In this document: in pieces, positions 26,580 to 35,370 of the stretch
Layout of the letters: the number at the start of each line of letters is the position of its first letter
Position numbering within the stretch: the stretch's first letter is position 1
Source of the DNA: an uncultured Paracoccaceae bacterium
Lineage (GTDB): Bacteria > Pseudomonadota > Alphaproteobacteria > Rhodobacterales > Rhodobacteraceae
NCBI GenBank assembly: GCA_947498645.1
Contig: CANMKS010000001.1
Span: 2,208,032-2,272,031 of the forward strand
DNA length: 64,000 nt
Reading direction: 5' to 3'
Program-made: the position numbers and the translations under genes
Notes under the pieces: generated by a model
The model's database searches: none
Told to the model about the DNA's origin: nothing
Seen by the model: the letters and a program-made list of their open reading frames with translations, nothing else

Positions 26580-28672
26580 TACCGTCCTGTCAGAAGGGAA
26601 TTGGGGTTGCGCTGGATTTGCCGCGACAGGGCCGCGAGCGCATCCGCGGCCTCTTGGATATCACGCAAGGTTTGCAGTGTCTCCGCGCCGAAGCGGGACC
26701 GTTCGCTATAGCTTTCGATCACCGCTTCGGTCTGGGCCACCAGACGGTTCGCGCGGGCGGAAAGGGCGGGCAGGGTGCTTACCGCATCCTCGATCGCGCG
26801 CGCGGCCTCATTGGCAGAGGCCAGCGCATCATTGACGTTCTCAATCGCGCCGCCCTCGCGCACTTCGGCAAGGAAACCGCGCATTTCTTCCAACGCCCCG
26901 TTGAGTGAGCCGGGCAGGGCCACGGCCTCTGGTGTGCCGATGACGCCGTCAATAGCAGCGAGCGTATCGGTTGCCGACGCGACGAGAGCTTCAAACTCAA
27001 GGCTGTTGGCCTTGGCGGTCAGGGCTTCGATCTCGGCGGTGATGGCGGGCAGGTTCTGCGTCGCCACTTCGATGTTTCTGGCGGCTGCGGTGGCGGTTTC
27101 GATGGCCAGATCAAAGTCACCGATCAATCCGGTTTCCTCTGCCTCGGTGACCAGCCCATTGAGATCAGCGATGACATTGCGCAGATCATTCGGGATTGCC
27201 TGTAGATCCTCCGACTGGACCAGCGCGCGGGTCTCATCCGCCAGTGCCACGATCGAGGCGGGCACGCCGCGCGTGGCCTCATCATTGGCCAGGCGTTCAA
27301 TGCTGTCCATCATATCAATGGCACCGTCCATCAGATCTTCGACCGGCAGGGCGTTGATCCGCGCCAAAAGCCCCTCGGCGGTGGCGGCAACATCCGAGAT
27401 TTGCGAATCCGTTGTGGGAATGACCGGATAGCGGCCTGACGTGAGGGTCACGATGGCGGGCAGGGCGTCTTCCAGCTCGATCAGTTCAACATAAAGCGTG
27501 CCGGCCAGAATGTTGCCTGTCACCATACGCGCACGCAGGCCACGGGCCACAAACTCTGACAGCAGCGCCAGGGCATCGTCTGCGGTGGCATCGCCGCCCA
27601 TGCCGATGCGCGAAGGTTCAATCGCCAGCACGGCCTGCAAGCGCACCTGCGCGTCATCACCGTCACCGACGACAATCGCGTTGATGTCGCTGACCTCGCC
27701 GATGCGGATGCCCTGAAAGCGCACCTCGGATCCGGCAGTCAGGCCCGTGACGGATTCCTCGAAAAGGGCCGCAACCTCAAGCACCTCTGCATTGGGATCG
27801 GTAAAGAGGCTGTCGCGGGCAGAGGCATTGTCCGGGAAAATGTCAAAGCGGTGCCCATCCTTGATCGGTGCGCCACCAGAAACAACCGTATCAAACGCGA
27901 TCCCGCCTTCGATCAGAGAGGCGAGCGAGCTGACATCAAGCGAGACACCACCGGCCCCAAATGACACGCTGAAACCCGAGGTGTCCCAAAAGCGCGTGCT
28001 GGTGGTGATGCGCCTGTCATAGGGGCTTTCGATGAACGCATTCACGACAACCTGATCGCCATCAAGAGACAATTCGGGGGATTCCAGATAACCGACCTGA
28101 ATACCCTTATGCAGCACTGGCGCGCCTGCGGTGATGCTTCCGCCGTCCGAAGTGCGCAATATAACGACGGTGCCGCGCTGGCTGGCCGTGGTCAGGTTGG
28201 GCTGTTCCAGACCTGTGAACTCATCTTGGGCCACGTCTGCCTCGGTGTCCCAATTGCCTGCGATATAGACACCGGACAACACGGTTTCGAGCCCGGTAAT
28301 CCCACGGACAGAGACGTCAGGGCGCACCACCCAGAACTGGGCGTCATCATCAAGGAAAGGGGCCACGGTTTTGTCGACACGGGCATGGACCAGCACCACT
28401 GTCAGGCCTTCGGAAAATTCGACGCTTTCAACTTCGCCCACCGTTACATCGCGATATTTGATCACGGTTTCACCGGCTTGGATGCCAGAGGCGTTTTCAA
28501 AGCTGATCGTGATCAATGTGCCGCGATCATTGTAGTTCTGCCATGCGGCGCCAAGCGAGATGGCAAGTGCGGCAACCGGCACCAGCCAGACAAGCGAAAG
28601 CCGCTTCCAGATCCGCTGTTTGACGGGTCGGATATCAAGCTGGGCTGCGTCGTTGGGTGGTATATCACTCAT
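26579..28672 (-). CDS. pqiB: Intermembrane transport protein PqiB (three MCE domains)
   Basis: Membrane-anchored MCE protein of 697 residues, proposed to form a hollow needle that moves lipids between inner and outer membrane. One N-terminal helix is at about residues 25-45. Three MCE domains follow, marked by GIQAGETVIKYRDVTVGEV, ITAGAPVLHKGIQVGYLESP and TAGSEVRFQGIRIGEV. From about residue 410 there is a long helical, coiled-coil tail rich in Ala, Glu and Leu. The protein is longer than E. coli PqiB (546 residues), mostly in the tail. ATG 28672 overlaps the upstream pqiA stop as ATGA. Confidence 0.92.
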   Translation of the reverse strand: MSDIPPNDAAQLDIRPVKQRIWKRLSLVWLVPVAALAISLGAAWQNYNDRGTLITISFENASGIQAGETVIKYRDVTVGEVESVEFSEGLTVVLVHARVDKTVAPFLDDDAQFWVVRPDVSVRGITGLETVLSGVYIAGNWDTEADVAQDEFTGLEQPNLTTASQRGTVVILRTSDGGSITAGAPVLHKGIQVGYLESPELSLDGDQVVVNAFIESPYDRRITTSTRFWDTSGFSVSFGAGGVSLDVSSLASLIEGGIAFDTVVSGGAPIKDGHRFDIFPDNASARDSLFTDPNAEVLEVAALFEESVTGLTAGSEVRFQGIRIGEVSDINAIVVGDGDDAQVRLQAVLAIEPSRIGMGGDATADDALALLSEFVARGLRARMVTGNILAGTLYVELIELEDALPAIVTLTSGRYPVIPTTDSQISDVAATAEGLLARINALPVEDLMDGAIDMMDSIERLANDEATRGVPASIVALADETRALVQSEDLQAIPNDLRNVIADLNGLVTEAEETGLIGDFDLAIETATAAARNIEVATQNLPAITAEIEALTAKANSLEFEALVASATDTLAAIDGVIGTPEAVALPGSLNGALEEMRGFLAEVREGGAIENVNDALASANEAARAIEDAVSTLPALSARANRLVAQTEAVIESYSERSRFGAETLQTLRDIQEAADALAALSRQIQRNPNSLLTGR

Positions 28673-29301
28673 TGCTGCGTCCTGTCGGCGTCCCAAATCA
28701 GACGCGAGTCAAAGGCTTGTGCCGAAAGCATCGTAAAAATCACTGATAGTGCAAAACTCACCGCTGCAATACCCGGATTGATTGTTGCAATGGTATCGAG
28801 TTGCACAAGTGCAGACAGGATTGCAACGACAAAGACGTCGATCATCGACCAACGGCCAATGAATTCAACCACCTCATAGGCTCTGTGCCTTTCGTGCTGG
28901 CTGGCCATTGATCGTCGCTGCACGCTGATCGCCAGATAGGCAATGGCCAGGAACTTGCCAACGGGGATCATCACCGAGGCGATAAAGACAATCGCCGCAA
29001 TACCAAGCGAGCCGTGTTCAACCAGTTCAATAACGCCGCCGATGATTGTGCTTTCGGATCGCGTCGTCAGGGTCGAAGTTAGCAGCATGGGGTAAATATT
29101 GGCGGGCAGATAAGCGATCATTCCGGCCAGCAGCCAGGCCCAGACCTTTTGCAGGCTTTGGGCATCGCGGCTTTGCAGCGCGCCACCGCACCGCTTGCAG
29201 ACCCGGTCCTGCATGGCATGCACCTGCCCGCAGCGCTGGCAGGCTACTAATCCTGCCTGCCGCGCAGAGATCAGCGCGCCGCCCGGTCCAATGCTTCCCA
29301 A
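28669..29301 (-). CDS. Paraquat-inducible protein A, second half (PqiA-like)
   Basis: Inner-membrane protein of about 210 residues with a zinc-ribbon pair CQRCG and CKRCG at the N-terminus, followed by four predicted helices (for example GMIAYLPANIYPMLLT). It equals the second PqiA domain of E. coli PqiA, here encoded separately. There is no ATG or GTG at the junction: TTG 29301 would overlap the first-half gene by 31 bases, while CTG at 29274 would give a CTGA coupling to its stop. The start is therefore uncertain. Confidence 0.8.
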   Translation of the reverse strand: MGSIGPGGALISARQAGLVACQRCGQVHAMQDRVCKRCGGALQSRDAQSLQKVWAWLLAGMIAYLPANIYPMLLTSTLTTRSESTIIGGVIELVEHGSLGIAAIVFIASVMIPVGKFLAIAYLAISVQRRSMASQHERHRAYEVVEFIGRWSMIDVFVVAILSALVQLDTIATINPGIAAVSFALSVIFTMLSAQAFDSRLIWDADRTQQ

Positions 29302-29903
29302 ATCGAATACCTGCAAATGAGTTGATCTTTGAGGACTGTGATCACCACAACCCCCGCGAAGGCCCAGAAGGCAGGCCCGATTGTCACAGCCGCCATCCCG
29401 GCCAATTTGATCAGCGCCACGGTGACGCCCACGATAAATATCTCCGCCATGCTCCATGGGCGCAACCGCTCTGCCAGCCCAAAGGCTGTGCGCGCGCCGC
29501 TGCGCGGTTTCTGTTCGCGCACCAATGGCCCAAGCGCATAGATGAGTGCGCCAAGCCGGATCAGCGGGATCACAACGATAAAGAATGCAACCGCCACCGC
29601 CAGCGGAAAGGCATAGCCATCGTTAAACGCCAGCACAGCATCAATAACAGAGGTCGCATTGTGAAGCCCTCCGGCATCCAGCGTCAGGAAAGGAAAGCTG
29701 ACCGCAGCAATCATCATGATGAATGCCGTCAGCGCGAGGCTCAGGATCCGCGCCATGGCCGCCGGTTGCGAGGTCATCAGAACGATGCCGCAGCGCTTGC
29801 AATGCGCCCGCGCGTTTACCGGAAGGATCGCCGCGTGATGCAGCGTGTCGCACTGCGGGCAGGCAACAAGATCATCCAGTGGTGGCAAGGTGGCGGCGGA
29901 CAC
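29271..29903 (-). CDS. Paraquat-inducible protein A, first half (PqiA-like)
   Basis: Inner-membrane protein of 210 residues with zinc-ribbon cysteines CPQCD and CKRCG, then four predicted helices including ILSLALTAFIMMIAAVSFPF and YAFPLAVAVAFFIVVIPLI. It corresponds to the first PqiA domain. GTG 29903 is chosen because AGGAG stands 11 bases upstream; ATG 29969 is in frame but has no ribosome site and adds low-complexity residues. It heads the minus-strand pqi operon and is divergent from the FAH-family gene. Confidence 0.83.
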   Translation of the reverse strand: MSAATLPPLDDLVACPQCDTLHHAAILPVNARAHCKRCGIVLMTSQPAAMARILSLALTAFIMMIAAVSFPFLTLDAGGLHNATSVIDAVLAFNDGYAFPLAVAVAFFIVVIPLIRLGALIYALGPLVREQKPRSGARTAFGLAERLRPWSMAEIFIVGVTVALIKLAGMAAVTIGPAFWAFAGVVVITVLKDQLICRYSIWEALDRAAR

Positions 29904-30020
29904 GGGGTTGGGTGCTCCTGATTGATGAGGGGGCTTGCCCCGATCATGGCGCAAGGTTATCGCGTTCATGCTAGATATGCTACGTTTGGCCGCGCGACAA
30001 CGGCACGCAATGAGAAGCTG

Positions 30021-30707
30021 ATGACTGACACCGTTTTCCCACCCCGTCCAACGCCTGTCATACCTGTGACAGGGCAGGCTGGTTTTCCTGTCTCTCGCAT
30101 CTTTTGCGTGGGGCGCAACTATGCCGATCACGCCGCAGAGATGGGCCATGAGGTGGACCGCGAGGCACCATTCTACTTTACCAAATCTGCCCATGCTGTG
30201 CTTTTGTCGGGCAACGATATGCCCTATCCACCGCGCACTGCGGATTTGCATCACGAGATGGAATTGGTTGTGGCCGTGGGTGCCAAGGCCAAGGATGTTG
30301 CAATCGCTGATGCCATGTCCGTCGTCTTTGGTTATGGCTGTGGCCTTGATATGACCCGCCGCGACTTGCAGGCGGCAGCCAAGGCCAAGCGCAGACCCTG
30401 GGACACGGGCAAGGATTTCGACAATGCCGCCATTCTCGCCGCTCTTACCCCCGCCGATGGGCTGGGTGATATCAGTGATCTGGCCATCACATTGCAGGTC
30501 AATGGGCAGACCCGCCAATCCGCGCATCTGTCCGATATGGTTTGGTCCATCCCTGAGATTATCGCCGATCTGTCATCGCTTTATACGCTGATGCCCGGTG
30601 ATCTGATCATGACCGGTACGCCTGCTGGTGTTGGCCCGGTTGTGAAAGGTGACGTATTGTCTGGGCGGATTGGCGATTTTGCCCCGGTGAACACCCGTAT
30701 CATCTGA
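30021..30707 (+). CDS. Fumarylacetoacetate hydrolase family protein (fumarylpyruvate hydrolase-like)
   Basis: Metal-dependent hydrolase or isomerase of 228 residues. The FAH motifs are FCVGRNYADHAAEMG (residues 29-43), the metal ligands in HHEMELVVAVG, and the C-terminal DLIMTGTPAGVGPV. The short length and N-terminal sequence resemble fumarylpyruvate hydrolases of gentisate pathways, but no gentisate dioxygenase is in the window. ATG 30021 has GAGAAG upstream. A TRAP transporter follows 71 bases later and may import the aromatic or keto acid feeding this enzyme. Confidence 0.88.
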   Translation: MTDTVFPPRPTPVIPVTGQAGFPVSRIFCVGRNYADHAAEMGHEVDREAPFYFTKSAHAVLLSGNDMPYPPRTADLHHEMELVVAVGAKAKDVAIADAMSVVFGYGCGLDMTRRDLQAAAKAKRRPWDTGKDFDNAAILAALTPADGLGDISDLAITLQVNGQTRQSAHLSDMVWSIPEIIADLSSLYTLMPGDLIMTGTPAGVGPVVKGDVLSGRIGDFAPVNTRII

Positions 30708-30726
30708 TTTAGACTACTCCGGACGC

Positions 30727-30743
30727 ATCGCCATTCTGGCGAT
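30727..30743 (+). terminator. Weak hairpin between the FAH-family gene and dctP
   Basis: Perfect 7-bp stem ATCGCCA-TTC-TGGCGAT with no T-tract. It could attenuate read-through or separate stability of the two transcripts. Weak evidence. Confidence 0.3.
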
Positions 30744-30778
30744 CTAGTGTAACTGACCTGTCCCTTTGGAGGATCATC

Positions 30779-31813
30779 ATGTTGACCACCACACGCCGCA
30801 CTGCTTTGGCTTTTTTGGCTGCTGCCGGGCTTGCCACGACGGCAAGCGCGCAAGAGGTGACGCTGCGCCTGCACCAATTCCTGCCCGCGCAGGCCAATGT
30901 ACCTGCGCATATCCTGGATGTCTGGGCTGATATGGTCGAGGCCGACAGCAATGGCCGGATCAAGATTGATCGTTTCCCTTCAATGCAATTGGGTGGCACG
31001 CCGCCGCAGCTGATTGATCAGGCGATTGACGGCGTGGCTGACATTATCTGGACGGTTGCAGGCTACACGCCCGGCCGTTTCCCGCAGTTGGAGGTGTTTG
31101 AGTTGCCCTTCATGTCCCCCGACGCAGAGGCCACATCGCGCGCATTCTGGGAACTGGCGGAACAGCGGATGATGGACACCGATTTTGCCGATTTCAAACC
31201 GCTTGGCCTTTGGGTGCATGGCCCCGGCGTGATCCATACCAACCGTCCAATCACGGATGTGGCTGATTTGCGCGGTGTGAAGCTGCGCGCCCCAACGCGC
31301 ACCACAACAACGCTGTTCACCGAACTGGGGGCAACAGCCGTTGGAATGCCGGTCCCTGCGGTGCCAGAGGCCCTGTCCAAAGGAGTCATTGATGGTGCTG
31401 TGATCCCGTGGGAAGTTGTGCCTGCCCTGAAGGTGCAGGAACTTGTGGGCAACCACACCGAATTCCCCGGTGAGGCGCTTTATACAACGGCCTTTATCAT
31501 GGCGATGAACCCTGATGCCTACAACGCGCTGCCCGCAGATTTGCAGGCCGTGATCGACGCCAACTCTGGCCTTGAGTTTTCGGCCTTTGCAGGCCGCACG
31601 ATGCAGGACTATGACGCGCCGGGCCGCGCATTGGCCGAGGCGGAAGGCAACACTATCATCACACTCAGCCCCGATCAGGTGGCCGCATGGCGCGCGGCAA
31701 GCGCGCCCACCATCGCCAACTGGATTGCCGAGGCTGACGCCGCCGGGATAGATGGCACGGGCCTTTACGCGCAAGCGCAGGCGCTGATCGCCAAGCATAA
31801 CACGGGTAACTGA
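30779..31813 (+). CDS. dctP: TRAP transporter substrate-binding protein DctP
   Basis: Periplasmic receptor of a tripartite ATP-independent transporter, 344 residues. A signal peptide ends near TTASAQ. The family segment DLRGVKLRAPTRTTT (about residues 161-175) holds the arginine that binds the carboxylate of the ligand, and AVPEALSKGVIDGAV is the conserved P-loop region. TTTGGAGGA precedes the ATG. The downstream dctQ and dctM genes complete the system. The ligand is some organic acid; it cannot be specified. Confidence 0.94.
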   Translation: MLTTTRRTALAFLAAAGLATTASAQEVTLRLHQFLPAQANVPAHILDVWADMVEADSNGRIKIDRFPSMQLGGTPPQLIDQAIDGVADIIWTVAGYTPGRFPQLEVFELPFMSPDAEATSRAFWELAEQRMMDTDFADFKPLGLWVHGPGVIHTNRPITDVADLRGVKLRAPTRTTTTLFTELGATAVGMPVPAVPEALSKGVIDGAVIPWEVVPALKVQELVGNHTEFPGEALYTTAFIMAMNPDAYNALPADLQAVIDANSGLEFSAFAGRTMQDYDAPGRALAEAEGNTIITLSPDQVAAWRAASAPTIANWIAEADAAGIDGTGLYAQAQALIAKHNTGN

Positions 31814-31819
31814 CCTGCG

Positions 31820-32359
31820 GTGTTGCATTCACTGATCACACGGCTGGCACAGATCATGGCGCTTTTGGGCGGCGTGGTCTTGTGCCTGCTTGTGCTTATG
31901 GTCTGCGTCAGCGTGGCCGGGCGCGCGTTGGGCGATGCCGCCCATTCGGGCATGATGGGTGCTTTGGGTGCGTGGTTGCTTGATCTTGGGGTTGGCCCGA
32001 TCCTGGGTGATTTTGAACTGGTCGAGGCAGGCATCGCCTTTGCCATCTTTGCGTTTTTGCCGCTGACCCAACTCAGCGGTGTCCATGCGCGGGTTGACGT
32101 TTTCACCTCTGGCATGGGGCCGCGGGTGAACAATGCGCTTGCCACTTTCTGGAGTGTTGTCATGGCGGTGATCATTGTTCTGATCACGTGGCGGCTTTTT
32201 GTCGGGATGCAGGACAAAATCCGCTATAATGAGACGACCTATCTGATCCAGTTCCCGATCTGGTGGGCTTATGCGGCCAGTTTTGCCGCCGCCATCGCCA
32301 CCACCATCGTAAGCATCTATTGTGCCGCGATGCGCGTCATGGGTCGGCGCATCGCATGA
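31820..32359 (+). CDS. dctQ: TRAP transporter small permease DctQ
   Basis: Small membrane subunit of 179 residues with four predicted helices, at about residues 10-32, 66-86, 103-123 and 143-166. It belongs to the DctQ family by its position and pattern. The GTG start at 31820 is followed directly by TTG, and the ribosome site is weak, suggesting coupling from dctP seven bases upstream. Its stop overlaps the dctM ATG. Confidence 0.88.
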   Translation: MLHSLITRLAQIMALLGGVVLCLLVLMVCVSVAGRALGDAAHSGMMGALGAWLLDLGVGPILGDFELVEAGIAFAIFAFLPLTQLSGVHARVDVFTSGMGPRVNNALATFWSVVMAVIIVLITWRLFVGMQDKIRYNETTYLIQFPIWWAYAASFAAAIATTIVSIYCAAMRVMGRRIA

Positions 32360-33666
32360 GTGACCTTGCACTGGGCTATCTGTCGTTCCCGTTTCTTTTG
32401 CTGCTGATTTTTTTGCGCGCGCCAATTGGGTTGGCGATGCTGCTGTGTGGGATCGGCGGGCTGTGGCTCGCCACCGATGGCACAACCGTTTTCATGGCGC
32501 GGCTGAAATCCGAGGTCTATTCGACCTTTTCCAACTACAACCTGTCGATCATTCCGATGTTCCTGCTCATGGGGCAATTCGCGACCCATTCGGGCATGTC
32601 ACGGGCGCTGTTCCGCGCGGCAGAGGCATGGTTGGGCCATCGCAAGGGCGGGATGGCGATGGCGGCTGTCGGGGCCTGTGCGGGCTTTGGTGCGATCTGC
32701 GGATCGTCACTGGCAACCGCCGCCACGATGAGCCGGGTGGCCCTGCCGGAGTTGCGCAAATACGGGTATTCGGGTGGGTTCTCGACGGCAACGCTCGCCG
32801 CTGGTGGAACTTTGGGCATTCTGATCCCGCCGTCTGTGATCCTCGTGATCTATGCCATCCTTACAGAACAGAACATCGCCAAACTTTTCGCCGCGGCCTT
32901 TATTCCCGGCATTTTGGCCGCCCTTGGTTACATGCTGACCATTGCAATCTACGTGCGGCTCTACCCAGATCAGGCCGGCACCAAAGAGCGGATGCCATAT
33001 GTGGAACGGGCCAAGGCGCTGGGCGCTGTCTGGCCGGTACTGCTGGTGTTTGGCGTGGTGGTTGGCGGCATTTACAACGGGTGGTTCACACCAACTGAGG
33101 GTGCCGCCGTGGGTGCGATGGGCACCGGCTTGATTGCGGTCTTTTCACGCGCGCTGAATTGGGCGGTGTTCCGGCAAAGCCTGACAGAAACGGCAACAGG
33201 CACCGGCATGATCTTTTTTATCGTGTTGGGGGCGGCGTTTTACAACGGTTTCCTCGCGCTGACACAGGTGCCGCAGGAATTGTCAGGCTGGGTCACCGAG
33301 CAGGGCTTTAGCCCATGGATGGTCATGGTGCTGATCCTTGTCTTCTATCTGCTGTTGGGCTGCCTGATGGACAGCCTGTCGATGATCCTGCTGACCGTGC
33401 CGATCTTCTGGCCGGTGATCTCTGGGCTGGACTTTGGCATGACAACCGAGGAACTGGCGATCTGGTTCGGGATTATGGTGCTGATCGTGGTCGAGGTCGG
33501 GTTGATCACGCCGCCCGTGGGCATGAACCTGTTCATCATCAACAGCATGGATAAGGAAACGCCGATGACGGCGACCTACCGTTCGGTGCTGTTCTTTGTC
33601 GGCTCAGACGTTGTGCGGGTGTTCATCCTGTTGATGTTCCCGGCGATCACGCTGGTCTTTATCTGA
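32356..33666 (+). CDS. dctM: TRAP transporter large permease DctM
   Basis: Large permease of 436 residues with about 12 helices. Family blocks include SNYNLSIIPMFLLMGQFATH, AVGACAGFGAICGSSLATAATM and LGILIPPSVILVIYAIL. Na+-driven elevator transport of an organic acid delivered by DctP is the known mechanism. ATG 32356 overlaps the dctQ stop. The 3' end overlaps the convergent kinase gene by eight bases. Confidence 0.95.
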   Translation: MSDLALGYLSFPFLLLLIFLRAPIGLAMLLCGIGGLWLATDGTTVFMARLKSEVYSTFSNYNLSIIPMFLLMGQFATHSGMSRALFRAAEAWLGHRKGGMAMAAVGACAGFGAICGSSLATAATMSRVALPELRKYGYSGGFSTATLAAGGTLGILIPPSVILVIYAILTEQNIAKLFAAAFIPGILAALGYMLTIAIYVRLYPDQAGTKERMPYVERAKALGAVWPVLLVFGVVVGGIYNGWFTPTEGAAVGAMGTGLIAVFSRALNWAVFRQSLTETATGTGMIFFIVLGAAFYNGFLALTQVPQELSGWVTEQGFSPWMVMVLILVFYLLLGCLMDSLSMILLTVPIFWPVISGLDFGMTTEELAIWFGIMVLIVVEVGLITPPVGMNLFIINSMDKETPMTATYRSVLFFVGSDVVRVFILLMFPAITLVFI

Positions 33667-34294
33667 CCGGCTCACCATTGAGATTGAAGTCGCAGGGCAG
33701 GGCCTGATCAATGACGCGCTGGGCGTTGGGGATGTCGTTGCCTTCGGCCCGACGGGTGGCGACGGCGCGGGAATAGTTCAGGCTGAGCCAGCGATGGATA
33801 AGGCGCGCGCGTAGTTCCGGCATCGGCACATCAAGGCGCACGGTCAGATCCCAAAGGGGGGCAAGCTCGTGCCAGGGTTCCTCGGCAAACATCAGATAGT
33901 TGCCTTCGACAATCACAAAACGGGCCGAGGCGGGCACGGCCACGGAGCCTGCAATCGCGATATCACGTGTCCGGTCGAATGAGGGGGCAAATACCTCTTT
34001 CCCGGTTTTCAGGGCTTCGATCAGACGAATAAAGCCGGGTGCATCAAAGGTTTCAGGGGCACCTTTGCGCTGGCGCAAGCCCCGCGCCTCAAGGATTGCA
34101 TTGTCAAGGTGGAAGCCATCCATTGGCACGACGGTCGACTTGCGCCCCTGGGCGTTCAGCCGGCGCGCCAATTCACTTGCGATGGTCGATTTCCCACAGC
34201 CCGGTGCGCCGGTGACGGCAACCAGATAGCGGTCTTGTTCCACCGCCAGCAGATGCTCTGCCAGCGTGTTCACATGTTCGGTCAGCGTATTCAC
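33659..34294 (-). CDS. P-loop kinase of the uridine kinase/FrcK-like family
   Basis: Cytoplasmic P-loop NTPase of 211 residues with Walker A GAPGCGKST at about residues 28-36, VPMDGFHLDNAIL (the uridine/pantothenate kinase-type Asp loop) and VIVEGNYLMF near residue 130. Such proteins are annotated as nucleoside/nucleotide kinase family or, in rhizobia, FrcK beside a fructose transporter. No sugar ABC transporter is adjacent, so the substrate is unknown. GTG start with AGGTGG upstream. The N-terminus has a small repeat (NTLTEH / NTLAEH). Confidence 0.8.
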   Translation of the reverse strand: MNTLTEHVNTLAEHLLAVEQDRYLVAVTGAPGCGKSTIASELARRLNAQGRKSTVVPMDGFHLDNAILEARGLRQRKGAPETFDAPGFIRLIEALKTGKEVFAPSFDRTRDIAIAGSVAVPASARFVIVEGNYLMFAEEPWHELAPLWDLTVRLDVPMPELRARLIHRWLSLNYSRAVATRRAEGNDIPNAQRVIDQALPCDFNLNGEPVR

Positions 34295-34493
34295 TCTGCC
34301 ACCTGCCTCATATCCGGGCTTTGCCCTGTTTTTTTCAGGTTAACAAAGGTTGGTAGATCAGGCGACAGATTTTTTGCGGCGCGACCCGCTTTCGCCTATG
34401 GCCCTGTTTGGAAATGCGCACAAAAGTGGCAATTTGGTCCGGGGTGCCATAACTAGATACCGAACTGAACAAGAAAGAGCGGTGCATACCTCA

Positions 34494-35360
34494 ATGGCAG
34501 CCATCTGGCGGATATGGCGCATACTGGTCGCAGTCTGGACCACAGCGAGCGAAAAGCATCTGGGGTTGATCGCCGCCGGGGTCGCATTCTTTGGCATGTT
34601 TGGCATTTTTCCGGGCATTGCCGCCGTTATCGCCATCTTTGGCCTGATCGCGGATCCTGTCGTGATCGCTCAGCAACTGGCGCTGATGGAGGATATCATT
34701 CCGCCTGATGCCTACAATCTGATTGCGTCGCAGGTCTTTCGTCTGGTTGCCGCACCTGCTGGTGCTTTGGGCTGGGCCACGGGCGTGTCCATTGCGCTGG
34801 CGCTATGGTCCTGCCGGGCGGGGGTGGCCGCATTGATCGGTGGGTTGAATGCCATCGCAGGACAACGCATGCGCAACGGCATCTGGCAGATGATGGTGGC
34901 GCTGATGCTGACAGTGGCCCTGGTGACGCTGGCGATCATCGCATTGACGGTTGTGGTCGTGGTGCCGATTGGGCTGGCATTCATCCCGGTGGCCAATTCA
35001 ACCGCATGGCTGCTGGAGGGCGTGCGCTGGCTGGTGGCATTGGGTGTGCTGATGATGGGGCTGAGCCTGCTTTATCGCTTTGGCCCCGCCCGCCATGGCG
35101 GGCGCGGGCGCTGGATCACTGTGGGCGCGGTTGTCGTGGTGGTGCTCTGGGTTGCGGCCTCTGCGGGGCTGTCGTTCTATCTGACCAATTTCGCGACCTA
35201 TAACGAGGTCTACGGCTCAATCGGCGCGGTGATTGGCCTGCTGTTGTGGCTCTATGTCAGTGCCTACCTGATCCTGCTGGGGGCGGCCCTGAACGTCGAG
35301 ATACATGGTTTTGACCGCGATGCACCGCGCGAAAACACCGCATTCCTTGATGAGGGTTAG
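34494..35360 (+). CDS. YihY/virulence factor BrkB family membrane protein
   Basis: Inner-membrane protein of about 288 residues with six predicted helices. The family segment HLGLIAAGVAFFGMFGIFPG is at the first helix and YNEVYGSIGAVIGLLLWLYV near the C-terminus is the BrkB signature. The start is uncertain: GTG 34482 follows AAGAAAGAGC, and ATG 34494 follows 12 bases later. Function in bacteria is unsettled; the family was once called RNase BN in error. The 199 bases before it show nothing recognisable. Confidence 0.85.
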   Translation: MAAIWRIWRILVAVWTTASEKHLGLIAAGVAFFGMFGIFPGIAAVIAIFGLIADPVVIAQQLALMEDIIPPDAYNLIASQVFRLVAAPAGALGWATGVSIALALWSCRAGVAALIGGLNAIAGQRMRNGIWQMMVALMLTVALVTLAIIALTVVVVVPIGLAFIPVANSTAWLLEGVRWLVALGVLMMGLSLLYRFGPARHGGRGRWITVGAVVVVVLWVAASAGLSFYLTNFATYNEVYGSIGAVIGLLLWLYVSAYLILLGAALNVEIHGFDRDAPRENTAFLDEG

Positions 35361-35370
35361 GGTCCGGACC

